The notes under the pieces were generated by a model, which was not told the origin of the DNA, did no database searches, and was given only the letters and a program-made list of their open reading frames with translations. Positions 47,501 through 58,696 of a DNA stretch of 64,000 nt are shown here, one piece after another. The stretch covers positions 6,710,501-6,774,500 of the forward strand of contig JAITYX010000011.1 of NCBI GenBank assembly GCA_021018815.1. Reading direction: 5' to 3'. Position 1 is the stretch's first letter; every line of letters starts with the position of its first letter. The position numbers were made by a program, and so were the translations under genes. This DNA comes from Talinum fruticosum (taxonomy: Eukaryota > Streptophyta > Magnoliopsida > Caryophyllales > Talinaceae).

Positions 47501-50500
47501 GAGCAAATGGATATGAAAACAACTTCTTTACATGGGGATCCGGAGGAAGATCTTTACATGCTATAACCGAGAGGGACATAAGGTTATGGGGTTGGTTTGT
47601 AGGCTCACAAAGAGCCTAACTAGTTTGAAGTAAGCACCGAGGCAATGGTATCTCAAGTTTGACACCTTCATGTGTAACAATAGGTTCTAAAGAAGTGATA
47701 AGGATCGGTGTTGCTATTTTAAAAACTTCACCGACTCTTAAGTGATTTTACTTCTATAAGTGGATGACATGTTGATTGCGAGGTTCAATCATGGATGAAA
47801 TCAATAAATTGAAGAAGGATATTTCTAGAGAGTTTGAGATGAAAGACTTGGGCCCGACGAAACAAATTCTCGGCATGAGAATTACAATAGATAAGCCCAA
47901 AGGTACCTTGAAGTCTGTCTTAAGAAGAATATTTGCTAAAAGTCTTGGAGCGAGTTCAACATTAGTGATTCCAAGCTAAGAAATACCCCATTTGCAAACC
48001 ATATCAAACTAAGCAAGGAGCAATCTCCCAAGACAAATACGGAGAAAGAACACATGTCCAAGGTTCCTTATGCTTCTACGAGTTGGGAGCCTTATGTATG
48101 TAAGTGTGCACAAGACCGGACATAACTTTTGCAGCGAGAGTAGTGGCAATCTTCATGTCTAGTCCCGGAGAAGCGCATTGGGAAGCCGTGAAATGGCTTC
48201 TAAGATACTTGAAGGGAACATCTAGTACATCACTAGTGTTCCAAGAGAGTGAACTAAATCTAGAAGGCTTCATGGATGCTTGAATTGAGTGGTGTTTTCA
48301 GCACAAGCAAAAACACAATGGGCTATGTTTTCACACTTGGAGGCACAACCGTGAGTTGGATGTCAAGACTATAGAAACACATTGCAATGTCCACAACCGA
48401 GTCCGAGTATGTAGCCATTTCGAAGTCGGAAAGGAGATGGTGTGGTTGTAAGACTTCTTGGAAGTTTTGGGCCAAAAACACGGGAATGGAGTGCTTTATA
48501 GCGATAGTCAAAGTGCAATCCAGTTGAGCAAGAATTCGGTCATGCATTCAAGAACAAAGCACGTCCGGCCCAAGTTCCACTTCATTCGAAGCTTGGTGGA
48601 GAGTAGAAACTTGCAACTTGAGAAGATCATAGGTAGCAAAAATTCGGTAGATATGCTAACCAAAGGAGTGGATGCTTGGGAAATTGGGTTTGTGCAAAAC
48701 CTCAATTGACATTTCTTATTGAATATAAGGCAAGGTTGATTTGCTAGATGTGTACATCATAGAGGAAGTGGTTTATTAGTCTCCAAGTCGAAGATTGTTG
48801 AGATATGGAGCCTAATAATCATGGGCTTTGATTATCAAGCTTTATTTGCATGGGAAGAAGATAGCACGATCACGGAAGAATGTGGCACAATCATGACAAT
48901 ATCGGCGCGGACAAAGCACAACATGAAGCTAGCGCGAGAAATTGGGCATAATGTTGGCATGGTCAAAACCGTGCCAAGTCCGTGGCACTTCCTCATCTAT
49001 GCCCTAATTAATCTTTATTCAATTTTGAAATTTACTTCATAATCTAATTTTAATCCATAATTTTGGAAATTTCACTTCGGTTATAAGATCTCTTCCTTTG
49101 AAGAAGAACAGTGAAGGAAAAAGAGTCCAAACACCACTCTCAACACCTACGAGTTAGTTGTACTTATAGTATTTCGGATCGACTTTCCTAACATGTAATG
49201 AATGAAGGCGATGGGAAGGCTAACATTGCAGCTTTAAAGTCGAAGAAGTGGAGACTAGAGTAAAATACATCTACAAAGATAATTTCATTGTTGAATATTC
49301 CCAATCAAATTCAATGAAATTAATTTATCAAAATATCAAAAATATACCCTTACCAATCGAATCAATAACTCTAATAAAACTTGCATGTATTGACAAGAGA
49401 AATAATTCACACAAATGCAAGAAACAAGACTTTTACAAGAAGGGAGCGAACCCTAACTCTTACAAAAAAGGTGAGAAACTCAAACTTGTACAAGGAGATA
49501 TAATTTATTAGAAAGAAAGTAATAATACCTTTAAATATTGATTGGACCGAAGAAATTGAGTAATTTTACAGTCTTATTTCATTTTGTTGACGAAACCAGA
49601 GTGTGTTTACGCAGAATAACCTCTCAAATTATTTTATTGACAAAAACCAGAGTGTTTACACAGAATAACCTCATTGCCCCCCACCTCCCGGTTGAGGAGC
49701 TTAACCTATTTGGGTAGCATACACTATGCTCTCTTTATTTGTGATCCCGAAGTCTTATTTCATTTTTCATTGAAAATGGCCTTTATTCCCAGGTTATCTC
49801 ACCGGGTTTTTGTCCTATATCTCCCTAGTTTTACATTCTTTCCATCCTGCCACCTTGTGATGCTTTAGTCTTCGATATGGTGACTTCCTGCGAGCTTGGA
49901 GACTTTGAGCATTGTTGAGCATGGCTGCTTACATAGTGATTAAACTTGCAATCTATATATTATGATATTATAATTCTACCATCTAAAATTCCTTCATTGA
50001 TCCAACTTGCTTTTAACTTGACTATAGTCTTATAATCCTAATTTAGTTTAAAAAATTAAATGATAATATTATAATATGATTCTACAATCTTATGATCTTA
50101 AATATATTATAAAGTACTCACATAATTACATTTTGAGAATACTCTACAAAGTAAATATTTTTTATCAAAATATTCTACAAATATTGTTTAAGTTAAATTT
50201 TTGTAAATTCTTGTCAATATTATTAAGATTTTATTCTTACAAAAAGAATTTTCTCTGTTACAAACACATTTTAGACATTTATTATGATGCTTGAGATTAT
50301 ACTATTTTGATTCAAAGGACCCTTACTCGATTCAAATTAGGACTGTTCATTAATTTAGGGTTGGATCGGACTGGCCTACACCAAAGACTAAATAATAAAA
50401 ATTTAGAACCGAGGATCGGATTGAATTGGGTCGATTCGGTCCAGGATCGGACTAGTAAAAATTCGAATGGGACTTGAAACGAATTGAACCCAAACCGAAA

Positions 50501-53500
50501 ATGTGGAGCATTTTGTTTCGGATCGGTGTGTGTTTGTGTGCCTAGAAAATACATTTAGATTGATTCTCTTTCACTCCCATTATTGTTGTTGATAAGAAAG
50601 CCAAAGCCCCACCGACTCCCCAACAAAGCCAAACGCAAGAGGTAGAAAGAGAGGGAGAGAAAGAGAGAGAAAGTGGGGAGAAAAACCATTGTACCATCTC
50701 CGAGCCCTCACTATTTGGCTCGACATCCACAGATTCTCTCTCCCCTCCATTTTGTCTCTCCTCTTACCTTGCTTTCATCAAAGGCATTCGTTTTTGAAGA
50801 GAGAAAATATTAGTATCATAATATGATTTTACAATTCTATAACCGTAAATATATTATAAATTATTGTTGAATGTATAACATTCGAGAATGCACTACAATA
50901 GTAAATATTTTTTATCAAAATATTTTACAAATATAGTTAAGTTAAATTTTTGTAAATTCTTCTCAATATTATTAAGATTTTATTCTTATAAAAAGAATTT
51001 TTCTATTATAAACGCATATTAGACATTTATGATGCTTGATCCGATTATACTCTTTTGAGTGTAAGGATACCTAATGGATTCAAACTAAGATACAAATTCT
51101 CGGTTGCCTAGCAACCTTTCAAACCACCCACATTTTCCCTACACTTCCATCGTCATGTTCAAATTACATCTCTAGCTTGTAGGTTTATGCGGTTGCCTTC
51201 GGGGAGTTTAGTCTTAGTTTTCCCATGTTGATACTTTAAGTTGAAGTGATACCCATGTTAGGATTGGGAGCTCACCCAAACAAACAAAACAAGTAACAAA
51301 AGGAATAAGAAAAATGGGACAAGATATTTACCATGAAAAAACTTAAAATCGGGAAAAAACCATGAACCCCTACACTAGATTTGAGTAACTTTACAAGGAC
51401 TTTTCTCTCATGCTAAATACAAGCCTAACACCTTGCAAATCTGCTACATACATCAACAATGGAGGATTGTACCGCTTTATAAAACCATAACCGAATAATT
51501 ACACGCATTAAGTAAGAAATAAACATAGGAAAACGGAAGAAATGGACGAAAAACCAAGGCAGCCCAAAAGTTACAATTGGCACGGGCCATGCCGGTTGAC
51601 ACGACCAGGCCATGTCCACCGACACCTCCAGCCCATGCCAGCTGGTGCCACACCACTTCTCATTTTCTTACGCCTACATGACCCGTTCTCGATGCATTGT
51701 GGTCGTGCTCGTCGTCTTTTGCCTTACAACGCGTTTTTCCGAGCTAAACCTTCCATTAGGCTCCATATACCCAACAATCTCCCACTTGGAGATTGATGGC
51801 TCACCTTCTTGTTACATCCATCTAGTTCACCGAAACTCAGCATCTTCATCGAGAGAGACCAAACGAGGCTTTGCACCCCTAACCGTTTCTGCACCTTCAC
51901 CTTGGACTACCACCCTTGTCGATATCCTCGCTATCTAAGCCCTTTTCAAGCCCATATTCACCCAACGTTAACTCTCACTCAGATTGATCAACTTATTATA
52001 TACATTCACCGAGCAAAACTCCCTTTGACAACGCCACCTTCTTCATTACCCCGGTTCTTACATTTTTCCTTGTGGAGCACCCAATGACCCGTTTGTAGAC
52101 CCAATAAAATTCTTGTTATCTTCACAAACTCCCATTACAAGAGAACCCATTTCTTTACCAAGTCTAACAACCCGGTAAACTCCCACTAGAACCAGTCAAC
52201 CCCGACATTTGCATCTAAGTCACTACATCCCCTAGTAGAGTACAACGAGCCGATTTTTGACCCTTAGCTACAACCAATGCCCTCTTAATGATTTTTCATC
52301 CACCATTGCAAAACTTTATTAGATACCCCGACTCATCCAATTGACTCATGGAAATCAAATTGTTAGCCAATCCAGGACAAACCTAACTCCTTGCAAAGTC
52401 CAAAACCCCCATTTGAGGTTTTAATCCTTACATCCCCCTTGCCTAGTATATTTAAACTCTTCCCATTAGCCACAAACACTTTGCCAAAATTCCCAACAAC
52501 AAAATTGTGGAACAAGTTCTTACTAGACTCGGAATGAAACGATGCCCCCAAATCCACTATCCATGACTCAATAGGACTTTCCTCACTTAACACAAGTGCA
52601 TCACCTACATCCTCAATCGAATCCGATGAATCCTAGTCATCAAAGGTTTTAGGAGAATTTTTCTTTAAATTTCTCTTATACCACAAGCCCAACAAACAAC
52701 CTCCCCGGATTTTTGACCTACCCCTTGTTTTGGACTTTGACCGACTGTTTTGCACATGTTTCTCCCTACCCCTAACATAAAATGCACTTCTCGATGACTC
52801 CCCGAATGTTTCTTGCGAATGCTTTGGCTGAAGATTACATCCCAAACCTCATCATACTTCAAGGCATTTGACCCCTAGCACTAATAAGATCGGACACTAT
52901 GGTATCCTATGACTTGAGTAAGGACGACAACAAAATTAATGCCTTAGCTTCGTCCTCAAAATTTATTTTCACCGAAGCAAGATTTGAAATAACCGTATTA
53001 AACTCATTAATATGATCCGCTACACTAGTGCCATCATGTATTTTTAGATCGAACAAACGCCGCATAAGATATACCTTATCCATGGTCGAGGGTTTTTCAT
53101 ACAAGTTTGACAATGCCTCCAATAGCCTTTTGGTTGTTTTCGCTCCATCACGTTGAACGTCATGTTCCGTGCCAACGTCAACTTTGTTGTCCATAGTGCT
53201 TACCAATCAAGCACCTCCCACACCTTTTGCTCCATTTTAGCGGGGCTTTCTTCGAGAGATTGATATAACTCCTTTTGGTACAGCAATTCCTCGATTTGTA
53301 TTTTATAGAATGCGACGTATTTTTCATTGGACCTTTCAATCTTCACCTTACCGCTCTCCATATTTGATGAACTCCCAAATCTCACCTCACTTTGATACCA
53401 CTTGTTAGGATCGGGAGCTCACTCAAACAAAAAAAACATTAACAAAAGTAATAAGAAAAATAGGATAAGAGATTTAATGTGAAAAAACCAAAACTAGAAA

Positions 53501-55967
53501 AAACCACGAACCGATCAAATAGATTTGAGTAGCTTTACAAGGACTTCTCTCTCGGGCTAAAAACGAGCCTAAAACCTTATAAATCTATTACATACATCAA
53601 CAATGGAGGATTGTACTACTTTATAAAGCCATAACCTAGTAATTACACGCATTAAGCAAGTAATAAACACAAGAAAATGGAAGAAACGGATGAAAAACTG
53701 AGGCAGCCCAAAAGTTACAACTAGCACGGGTTGTGCTAGTTGACATAGCCAACCCATGTCAACCGAGCACGGGCTGTGTCCTCCGACACCGCTAGCCCGT
53801 GTCCGGTATCCCACCTTTTGTTTTCTTCGATCTACAAGGCTCGTGCTCGATGCATTGTAGTCGTGTAACGCGTATTCCCGAGCATGAAACCTTTCATTAG
53901 GCTCCACACACCCAACAACCTACAATCCAAAAATCCGTCATGAGTTACCTACTTGCAAGGCCTTTTCCAACTTTGACAAGTGGCCTTGTTATTCCTTTGG
54001 TGGTGGAGAACTTAGTGTTGTGAATCTAAGAATGAGGTATGGAGTTGTTAATAGTTCTTTGATCAGCAAGCCTAGCTTAGAGAAACAATTGTAGAACATC
54101 ACATTTATGGAGCTACATGTGTCTATTAGCAACTTCTTGACCTCTAAACATTGCAACCTATAACACTTGTCTTTAGGAATCCATCGAGTTCAATACAAGT
54201 GTTAGGTTCCTGTTGTCTTTTTGGGCATGAGACTTACGAAGCTTATGCAATGAAGATTTGCAACAAATCATGTTCATAACTCCTTGTAATTCCTTAGCGA
54301 AGTTAGTGTCCTCTCATGAATCCCCATCTTTAGGAATTCTTCTCATTTTATAAAGCCTATCCTTCAAGTAGTTGTGTGAATATCTCTTATTAGTTGTGTG
54401 AATATTGTTGTTTGCCAAATCTCTTAGGAATCTATGTAAGTCCGTGAAATCTTTTATGTTGCATCCATAGTTAGAATGAAAGTCACTCGACTTCTCCCTA
54501 TCCGGGACCTTAGCCTTTTCTTGAGAGGGCTATGCCTTCCTAGGGAAATTTACTCATTAGTTGTGTGAATATTGTTGTTTTCCTATGTCCTTGATCTCCT
54601 TTATTTGGGGCTTAATTATTCATTGTGGTTTCTCAAGTAGAGCTTCTGCTCAAATGAACCCCTTTTTGTTGTCTATGGCATCAAAAAGGTCTTTGAGAGC
54701 ATCCTTCGGGGTATTGTTTAAAGTTGACATCCTTAACCCTATTTATTAAGGCTGCTAGGGCTACATGATAATAAAGGTTTGATGCACTTCAACTTTCCTC
54801 ATTAACCTCAGGATCAAGTTTTCAAGAATTCTTTATCCCTCTTTACTACATTGATTAGTGATTCACTATTATTTTGGTGGTACGTTTGCTCCCTACAAAA
54901 TGACTTATGCTTTTCAAGTCCTCCCAAGAATTGACGGAAGCGACTGGGAACTTTGTGACCTAGATCTAGCTAGACCCTTTCAAGGTGGCTAGAAAACATC
55001 TTCTTAGCACGTATTGACTTAGGGGTTTGTATGCAATTGCATGTTCCTTTGGATATGAACTACCTCTGTATAGGTCCATCTTGGGTACTTTAATCTTGTT
55101 AGACAGATGATGCTCTAATATATCATAAGTAAAAGAAGAAACTTAATACTGCAAATCAGGAGGGTCTCATCAAAACTTACCTCCTTTTCCCTATCATAGA
55201 TTCGATCCTTCCTAAACCGTTGCATCTATTTGCATCCTTCTTCAGAGTTTCTTGCTCCTGGCTATAGCTGCTAGATATATGACTGAGGTCGAGCTATACT
55301 GTTCAGACTTCTGTTGGTTTGTAGTCCGCTTGTTGCTGATGAATTCTTATGAGTTACTTATTAGGGTTATGCCTTCCTTTCAGATGCCACTATTTTTGAT
55401 CTTCCTCTTTCACAGTTCTTTTCCTAATTTTGTTAGGAGGGGCCAAGCGCTCCTCAATACGAGATTTGGAGTGTCTTTTGAGCAACCTTCAAGGCTATAA
55501 CCTCTTCCATCAATGGGGGTCATAGACTTTTTAATCTGGGTAAAGATCAAGTGAGTCACACTATGGTTGGTTTGACTGTCTAGAATACTTTCCGGGTCTT
55601 CAAGCAAGGTCCCTCCCGGCTTTTGTCTGGGATTTGGTTGATCCGAGGATTCCTGCACCTCAACCTCTAGGTGATTCATCCGACCTTCAAATTTAGGTCT
55701 ATTCCTACTTACTTTTTCCTTTTGTTATTCCTATTCTTCTTTGGAGGCAAAATATTTTTTCCAACTTTCCCGCAGGCCGCGCCAATGTTTCAGCATAAGA
55801 TATATTTGAGATAGAATTGGACTAAGACTCACCTCTCAACTGTGCAATTCTTTCATGGACTAAGACTGATCACTCAACTGTGGATGCTTATTTAAAGTTG
55901 GTTTTCTTCTTTTAATTGGGTTCATTTAAGCTAAGGTCTAGGTCAAGATAGATTTGAAATTTGAAAT

Positions 55968-56038
<71 letters not shown>

Positions 56039-56461
56039 TAGATAGATATTAACATTTACCTTCTTCGAGATATTTGGAAATCATTTTTACACCCTCCAAG
56101 TATTGGTATATATTTTTACCCACCCTGACCGGAGCGAGTTAATATTTGAGTTATACATTGACCATTGTTCTTAATAATAGAAAACATCCAAATACGATGA
56201 GTGTGCTTGATGTGGCATAAGAAAATGAGGTAAAGTACCAAAATTACCCTCTTTGCACTAAAGCGCCAATAACTAATGGGGGTAGCATAGTCATTTTATT
56301 TTAAAAATTAGGGACAAACTTGTCCTTTTACATTTCCGATTAGCCTCCTACCGTTTTTTATCTTAAATATTTTTTATCTCTAAACCTAGGGTGGGTAAAA
56401 ATATATACCAATACCTGGAGGGTGTAAAAATAATTTCCAAATACCTCGAGGGAGGTAAATG

Positions 56462-56500
<39 letters not shown>

Positions 56501-58696
56501 CAGTTTTAATTCTCCTTTCTTTATATATTGTAATTCCTTTTGTTTCATTTGAGTTAAAAAAAAATTGGTGTATATGGAGAAAACTGATGCGCATAAGTAG
56601 CATTTTTGTGGAGACTCTTTTAGCTCTGTGAGAAAAAAATTCTCTAACAATGTGTTTAAAAATTGATAGGGAACAATAGATTATTGGGTGAGATGTAATA
56701 CAAGCTTAGCAGCATACACAAAAAATGTCGAAAGCACTATTGGGTACCATCAAAATATCACGAAGTCGTTCATCCGTGCGTTGATCTACAGGTAAGATAT
56801 TTCTCTAATCTAAAACTTTAATTTCTAATATTTTTGGGCAAGAGAAGTTAGGAATTTTTTTATCAAAGGAAAATTAAGAATTTTTCTTTTTGGTGTGGAA
56901 AGGAAAATTAAGAAATTAATTGATAACAACTATGTGGCATTTATAATGAAGATTAAATTGAATTAAATGCAAATTTAACAATAAATATGTTATTATAGTA
57001 AGAAATATGAAAGCTAAAAAAATAGAAGAAAGAATATATTATACTACTAAATGAAGATATAAGATTAGGGGTAAGAGTAGATTATACTATTAAATGAATA
57101 TATATTTTATAAAAACTATACGAAGATACTTGAAAGGTCGTAAAATATAGCTATCACCATTGAAAAATAATCTTTCATGTATGTTAACTTATTAATATTA
57201 TGATTTAGATTTTATTTATTGAGACAGAATTAAAATATTATAACTTTATTTTTACTAGCTATTTAATTAATAAAATAATTAAATATTAAAATGTACTATT
57301 TTCATATAAAACAGAACGTTATTAGATGATTTAAATTCCTATAAATACCTAAATACATAATTGAAATAGACTCGTGCTAGTGATCTCCTCTTTACTTACA
57401 TGTTTTGTATAACCTTTGTCTAAATTTATCGAACAATGTAACTTTATCAATTACAAATTTCAATCACAATATTTTACAAACTTTAATCCTGATTGTACCA
57501 TACTAGTAAAAATTAACAAAACCACGTCTCATAATAAGCTAAAATACCTAATCACAAATCTGAAGAAAGAAAAAGAAAAAAATAATGAGAAAATTATCTA
57601 AATTTACTCCAACTATTAAGATATAATGTGAGAGTCCTCCCAGAAAAACAGAAAAAAAAATATATACTGTGAGAGAATGTAAGAGGAGAAAACAAAAGGG
57701 AAAAATATCAAAAAGAAGAAAACTTAACAAACTAAAAATAATGGAAAATAACAAAATTAAGATGAAGAATAAATAGGGAAGGAGTGGGAAGATAGTAGTT
57801 TATACAAAAGAAATTCTTACGTAACTATCTCTAACTTTCTTTCCCTTTGATATTTATATTCACATGTTGATGATTTGCTTATTGGAAGGAGACAGTCTTA
57901 ACGTGTTAATCCACTGCCTTAAAACTGAATATTCTCCCCACTCGATCTCGAGAGATATACTATAAGTTACTCCCCAACTATATTTGGTTGGAGTAGACAA
58001 TGCACCTATATCTAGCTAGAAAAAAATTAGATTTTTCTTTTCTTCTTTTGGGTGGGGGGTTCATAACATCTCGAACGCACAGTTGAAACTATCGTATGGA
58101 GCGCATTTGCAACTTATTATATTCTTCTCCTGCTATCATTTTACATCCCATTGCGTTTCTTGTAGTGGTGATCAAGATGCGAAGATACCATATGTGGGCA
58201 CGCTAGAATGGATTAAGAGGCTGGAGCTTCAGATAGATGTCAAGTGGAGGCCGTGGTTCGTCGAAGGCCAAGTTGCCGGGTTAGTGTTGATTTTGAAGCA
58301 TAACAAATAAACTTTACCATAAGTATGCTTATGAGATCACTACACATCTTTGCATGAGTGTATGTTACTACATATTTTTGTATGGGAGGCCAAGCTTACT
58401 GTACTTAAATATAAGCAAGTCTAAATCTTCTAATATACTTGAATTGTTTATTTTTATCTGTGCAGATATGTTACCGAATATAAAAAATTCCCGTACTACT
58501 TAACTTATACTACTATAAAGGTATAGTGTCATTATATAGACTTTGATTGGTCGAGTTTTTAAACTATGATTGTTGTGTGTTGCAAACTAATGGGAATTTT
58601 ACATAATCACAGGGAGCAGGACATACCGCTCCAGAGTACAAGCCTCGAGAATGCCTTGCCATGATTGATCGATGGTTGGCATTACGTTACCTATAG
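38483..58696 (+). CDS. Serine carboxypeptidase-like (SCPL) gene, eight exons visible
   Basis: A host gene of peptidase family S10 (SCPL). Such secreted or vacuolar enzymes act as carboxypeptidases or, in one plant clade, as acyltransferases using glucose esters; which applies here cannot be told. Exons: 38,483-38,586; 41,887-41,973; 42,083-42,187; about 42,779-42,906; 56,670-56,791; 58,166-58,279; 58,466-58,520; 58,613-58,696. Every intron junction I can define has GT..AG and matching phase, and the joined protein follows the family order. The catalytic Asp region ([12 protein letters not shown]) and His region ([13 protein letters not shown]) are intact. The exons for the N-terminus and nucleophile serine (GDSYSG-type) are not in the window and would lie upstream of the viral block. 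Two exons contain apparent frame errors at CAG-like words. Whether it is expressed is unknown. Confidence 0.85.
38609..41608 (+). mobile_element. 5'-truncated L1-type LINE in an SCPL intron
   Basis: Begins inside the endonuclease domain ([18 protein letters not shown] near 38,690), then the RT region: [20 protein letters not shown] (39,800), [19 protein letters not shown] (40,070), [10 protein letters not shown] (40,210). The post-RT zinc region ([18 protein letters not shown]) lies at 41,110. Flanked by the 13-bp duplication ATATATGAAATTC at 38,596-38,608 and 41,609-41,621. No long poly(A). Many stops; inactive. Confidence 0.85.
41887..41973 (+). CDS. SCPL exon 2
   Basis: 29 codons, phase 0, acceptor ttttcctag, donor gtaagtt. 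Encodes [10 protein letters not shown], then [19 protein letters not shown], the family's disulfide-bearing 'C-x-G-x-[YF]-x-N-V-D-x-N-N-T-x-C' segment. Confidence 0.88.
42083..42187 (+). CDS. SCPL exon 3
   Basis: 35 codons, phase 0, acceptor attgtccag, donor gtattt. Encodes [17 protein letters not shown], then VSPKPDHRG, the 'I-L-E-P-x-C' segment of SCPL proteins. Confidence 0.85.
42440..42660 (+). mobile_element. SINE-like element
   Basis: RNA polymerase III promoter pair: A box TAGCTAGTTGG at 42,462-42,472 and B box GGTTCGAGTCTC at 42,504-42,515, spaced as in tRNA-derived SINEs. The body extends to about 42,660 by composition. Exact ends and target duplication were not found. Confidence 0.5.
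42779..42906 (+). CDS. SCPL exon 4
   Basis: Clear 3' part: [20 protein letters not shown] then HIRK, ending phase 0 at donor gtacat. The WANDxxVxxALHIRKG segment is diagnostic. The 5' boundary is tentative (acceptor tatccaag). An in-frame TAG at 42,832-42,834 lies in 'catcgtagaat', again a CG-containing word of the altered type; it may be an error or a true stop. Confidence 0.75.
42973..43160 (-). mobile_element. Second SINE-like element
   Basis: On the minus strand, an A-box-like TAGGCTAGTGAG (near 43,128) is followed about 40 bases later by a B-box-like GTTCAAATTCC (near 43,090). The body ends 'ggatgagcttatttaccaattaat' into an A run (the T run at 42,979-42,985). Organisation fits a tRNA-derived SINE; the family is not certain. 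Confidence 0.45.
43156..43215. repeat. (TG/TATG)n microsatellite
   Basis: Imperfect tgtgtatgta repeats. Confidence 0.9.
43440..44322 (-). mobile_element. LINE 3' fragment
   Basis: The minus strand carries the C-terminal zinc/late region of a LINE ORF2: a [24 protein letters not shown] stretch near 43,640, and cysteine-containing remnants near 43,850. Its 5' side is cut by the copia LTR at 44,323. Heavily decayed. Confidence 0.6.
44323..48990 (+). mobile_element. Ty1/copia element in the 13.8 kb SCPL intron
   Basis: Left LTR 44,323-44,823 (501 bp, TGTTGAGA...AACA), primer site 44,826-44,837 (TGGTATCGAAGC), internal region to 48,795, then a right LTR from 48,796 recognisable only to about 48,990, so the 3' end is deleted. 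Same sense as the host gene. Inserted into the LINE fragment at 43,440. Confidence 0.88.
44863..48709 (+). pseudogene. copia gag-pol
   Basis: ATG at 44,863. Gag includes [12 protein letters not shown] and the UBN2-like body. The zinc knuckle reads [14 protein letters not shown] (about 45,543), with the first cysteine replaced by tyrosine. The protease has [18 protein letters not shown] (about 45,700). The pre-integrase has [10 protein letters not shown] and [11 protein letters not shown], and the integrase HTDVWGPSP and [15 protein letters not shown] has [20 protein letters not shown] and [11 protein letters not shown], a damaged aspartate motif (VDDML near 47,762), and RNase H with [14 protein letters not shown] and SRTKHV. 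Numerous stops and shifts; inactive. Confidence 0.87.
48991..50044. other. Intron/element DNA without recognised genes
   Basis: AT-rich. Contains a tandem pair of about 43 bp ('ccagagtg..tttac.cagaataacctc') at 49,581-49,623 and 49,631-49,672. Short open frames show no family resemblance. Confidence 0.5.
50045..51095. repeat. Direct repeat pair (~285 bp) with 465 bp between
   Basis: 50,055-50,340 and 50,810-51,095 match over their length (shared words 'agtaaatattttttatcaaaatatt', reported here as its parts agtaaatatttt and atcaaaatatt, and 'cttgtaaattctt.tcaatattatta'-type blocks). The spacing resembles a miniature LTR element, but primer site, polypurine tract and TG..CA ends were not found. 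Confidence 0.6.
51256..53917 (-). mobile_element. Internally deleted copia element, minus strand
   Basis: LTRs 51,256-51,776 and 53,403-53,917, both TGTTAGGAT...CCCAACA on the plus strand. Flanking pentamers are ACCCA and ACCTA (a 5-bp duplication with one change). Primer site on the minus strand at 53,390-53,400 (TGGTATCAAAG). The polypurine tract is next to the left LTR (minus CTCCAAGTGGGAGAT). The internal region is only 1.6 kb, so integrase, RT and RNase H are absent; it would depend on another element. Confidence 0.88.
52363..53385 (-). pseudogene. copia gag and protease remnant
   Basis: Minus strand from 53,385: a gag body related to that of the 44.3 kb element ([20 protein letters not shown], then [17 protein letters not shown], then [20 protein letters not shown]). 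A knuckle remnant lies near 52,690 and the protease [20 protein letters not shown] at about 52,540, where DSG reads DLG, removing the serine after the catalytic aspartate. A pre-integrase remnant follows and then coding similarity ends. Confidence 0.8.
53930..55790 (-). mobile_element. Gypsy-type gag remnant
   Basis: The minus strand begins near 55,790 with a primer-site-like ATTGGCGCGGCCTGCGGG, typical of Gypsy elements. Gag-like parts follow: a proline-rich N-terminus (55,410-55,679), [18 protein letters not shown] near 55,080, and a zinc-like [15 protein letters not shown] at about 54,470 that has lost cysteines. No LTRs or pol found; heavily decayed. Confidence 0.6.
55972..56047. repeat. 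(AT)n and (GATA)n microsatellite
   Basis: About 31 AT units followed by three GATA units, immediately left of the MITE. Confidence 0.95.
56046..56466. mobile_element. MITE with ~80-bp inverted repeats inside a TA microsatellite
   Basis: The left arm 56,046-56,127 and right arm 56,388-56,466 are inverted copies (left reads attaacatttacc...cccaccct; right agggtgggt...ggtaaatgttaat). Non-coding centre of 260 bases. TA repeats on both sides (55,972-56,034 and 56,464-56,496). This resembles Micron-type elements described in rice, which reside in TA microsatellites. Confidence 0.78.
56464..56496. repeat. (AT)n microsatellite
   Basis: About 16 AT units on the right of the MITE. Confidence 0.95.
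56670..56791 (+). CDS. SCPL exon 5
   Basis: 40 codons plus two bases; acceptor attgatag, donor gtaaga. Encodes [25 protein letters not shown] and SFIRALIY. Phase 0 start joins exon 4 (HIRK|GTID); phase 2 end (AG) plus T of exon 6 gives the serine of SGDQD. It is not part of any long open frame, so it is easily missed. Confidence 0.88.
56792..58165. other. SCPL intron 5
   Basis: AT-rich intron, with no element or gene recognised. T/A runs near 57,650; short open frames are composition effects. Confidence 0.7.
58166..58279 (+). CDS. SCPL exon 6 (catalytic Asp)
   Basis: Acceptor gtttcttgtag, donor gttagt. Encodes [19 protein letters not shown], then the [12 protein letters not shown] block. 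GDQD carries the family's catalytic aspartate; QVAG is also conserved. Confidence 0.92.
58466..58520 (+). CDS. SCPL exon 7
   Basis: Acceptor ctgtgcag, donor gtatag. Completes GY and encodes [17 protein letters not shown]; phase 0 at its end. Confidence 0.9.
58613..58696 (+). CDS. SCPL exon 8 (catalytic His, stop)
   Basis: Acceptor aatcacag. Encodes [16 protein letters not shown], then the helix [11 protein letters not shown] and a TAG stop at 58,694. The junction [13 protein letters not shown] fits the S10 histidine active-site signature. Confidence 0.92.
   Translation, partial: GAGHTAPEYKPRECLAMIDRWLALRYL

Noticed and set aside
55410..55679. 89-codon minus-strand frame as a host gene
   Set aside because: It lies directly after a Gypsy-type primer site and reads as the proline-rich start of a Gypsy gag remnant.
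56358..56650. Minus-strand frames with poly-IY runs
   Set aside because: Translation of the AT microsatellite and MITE arm.
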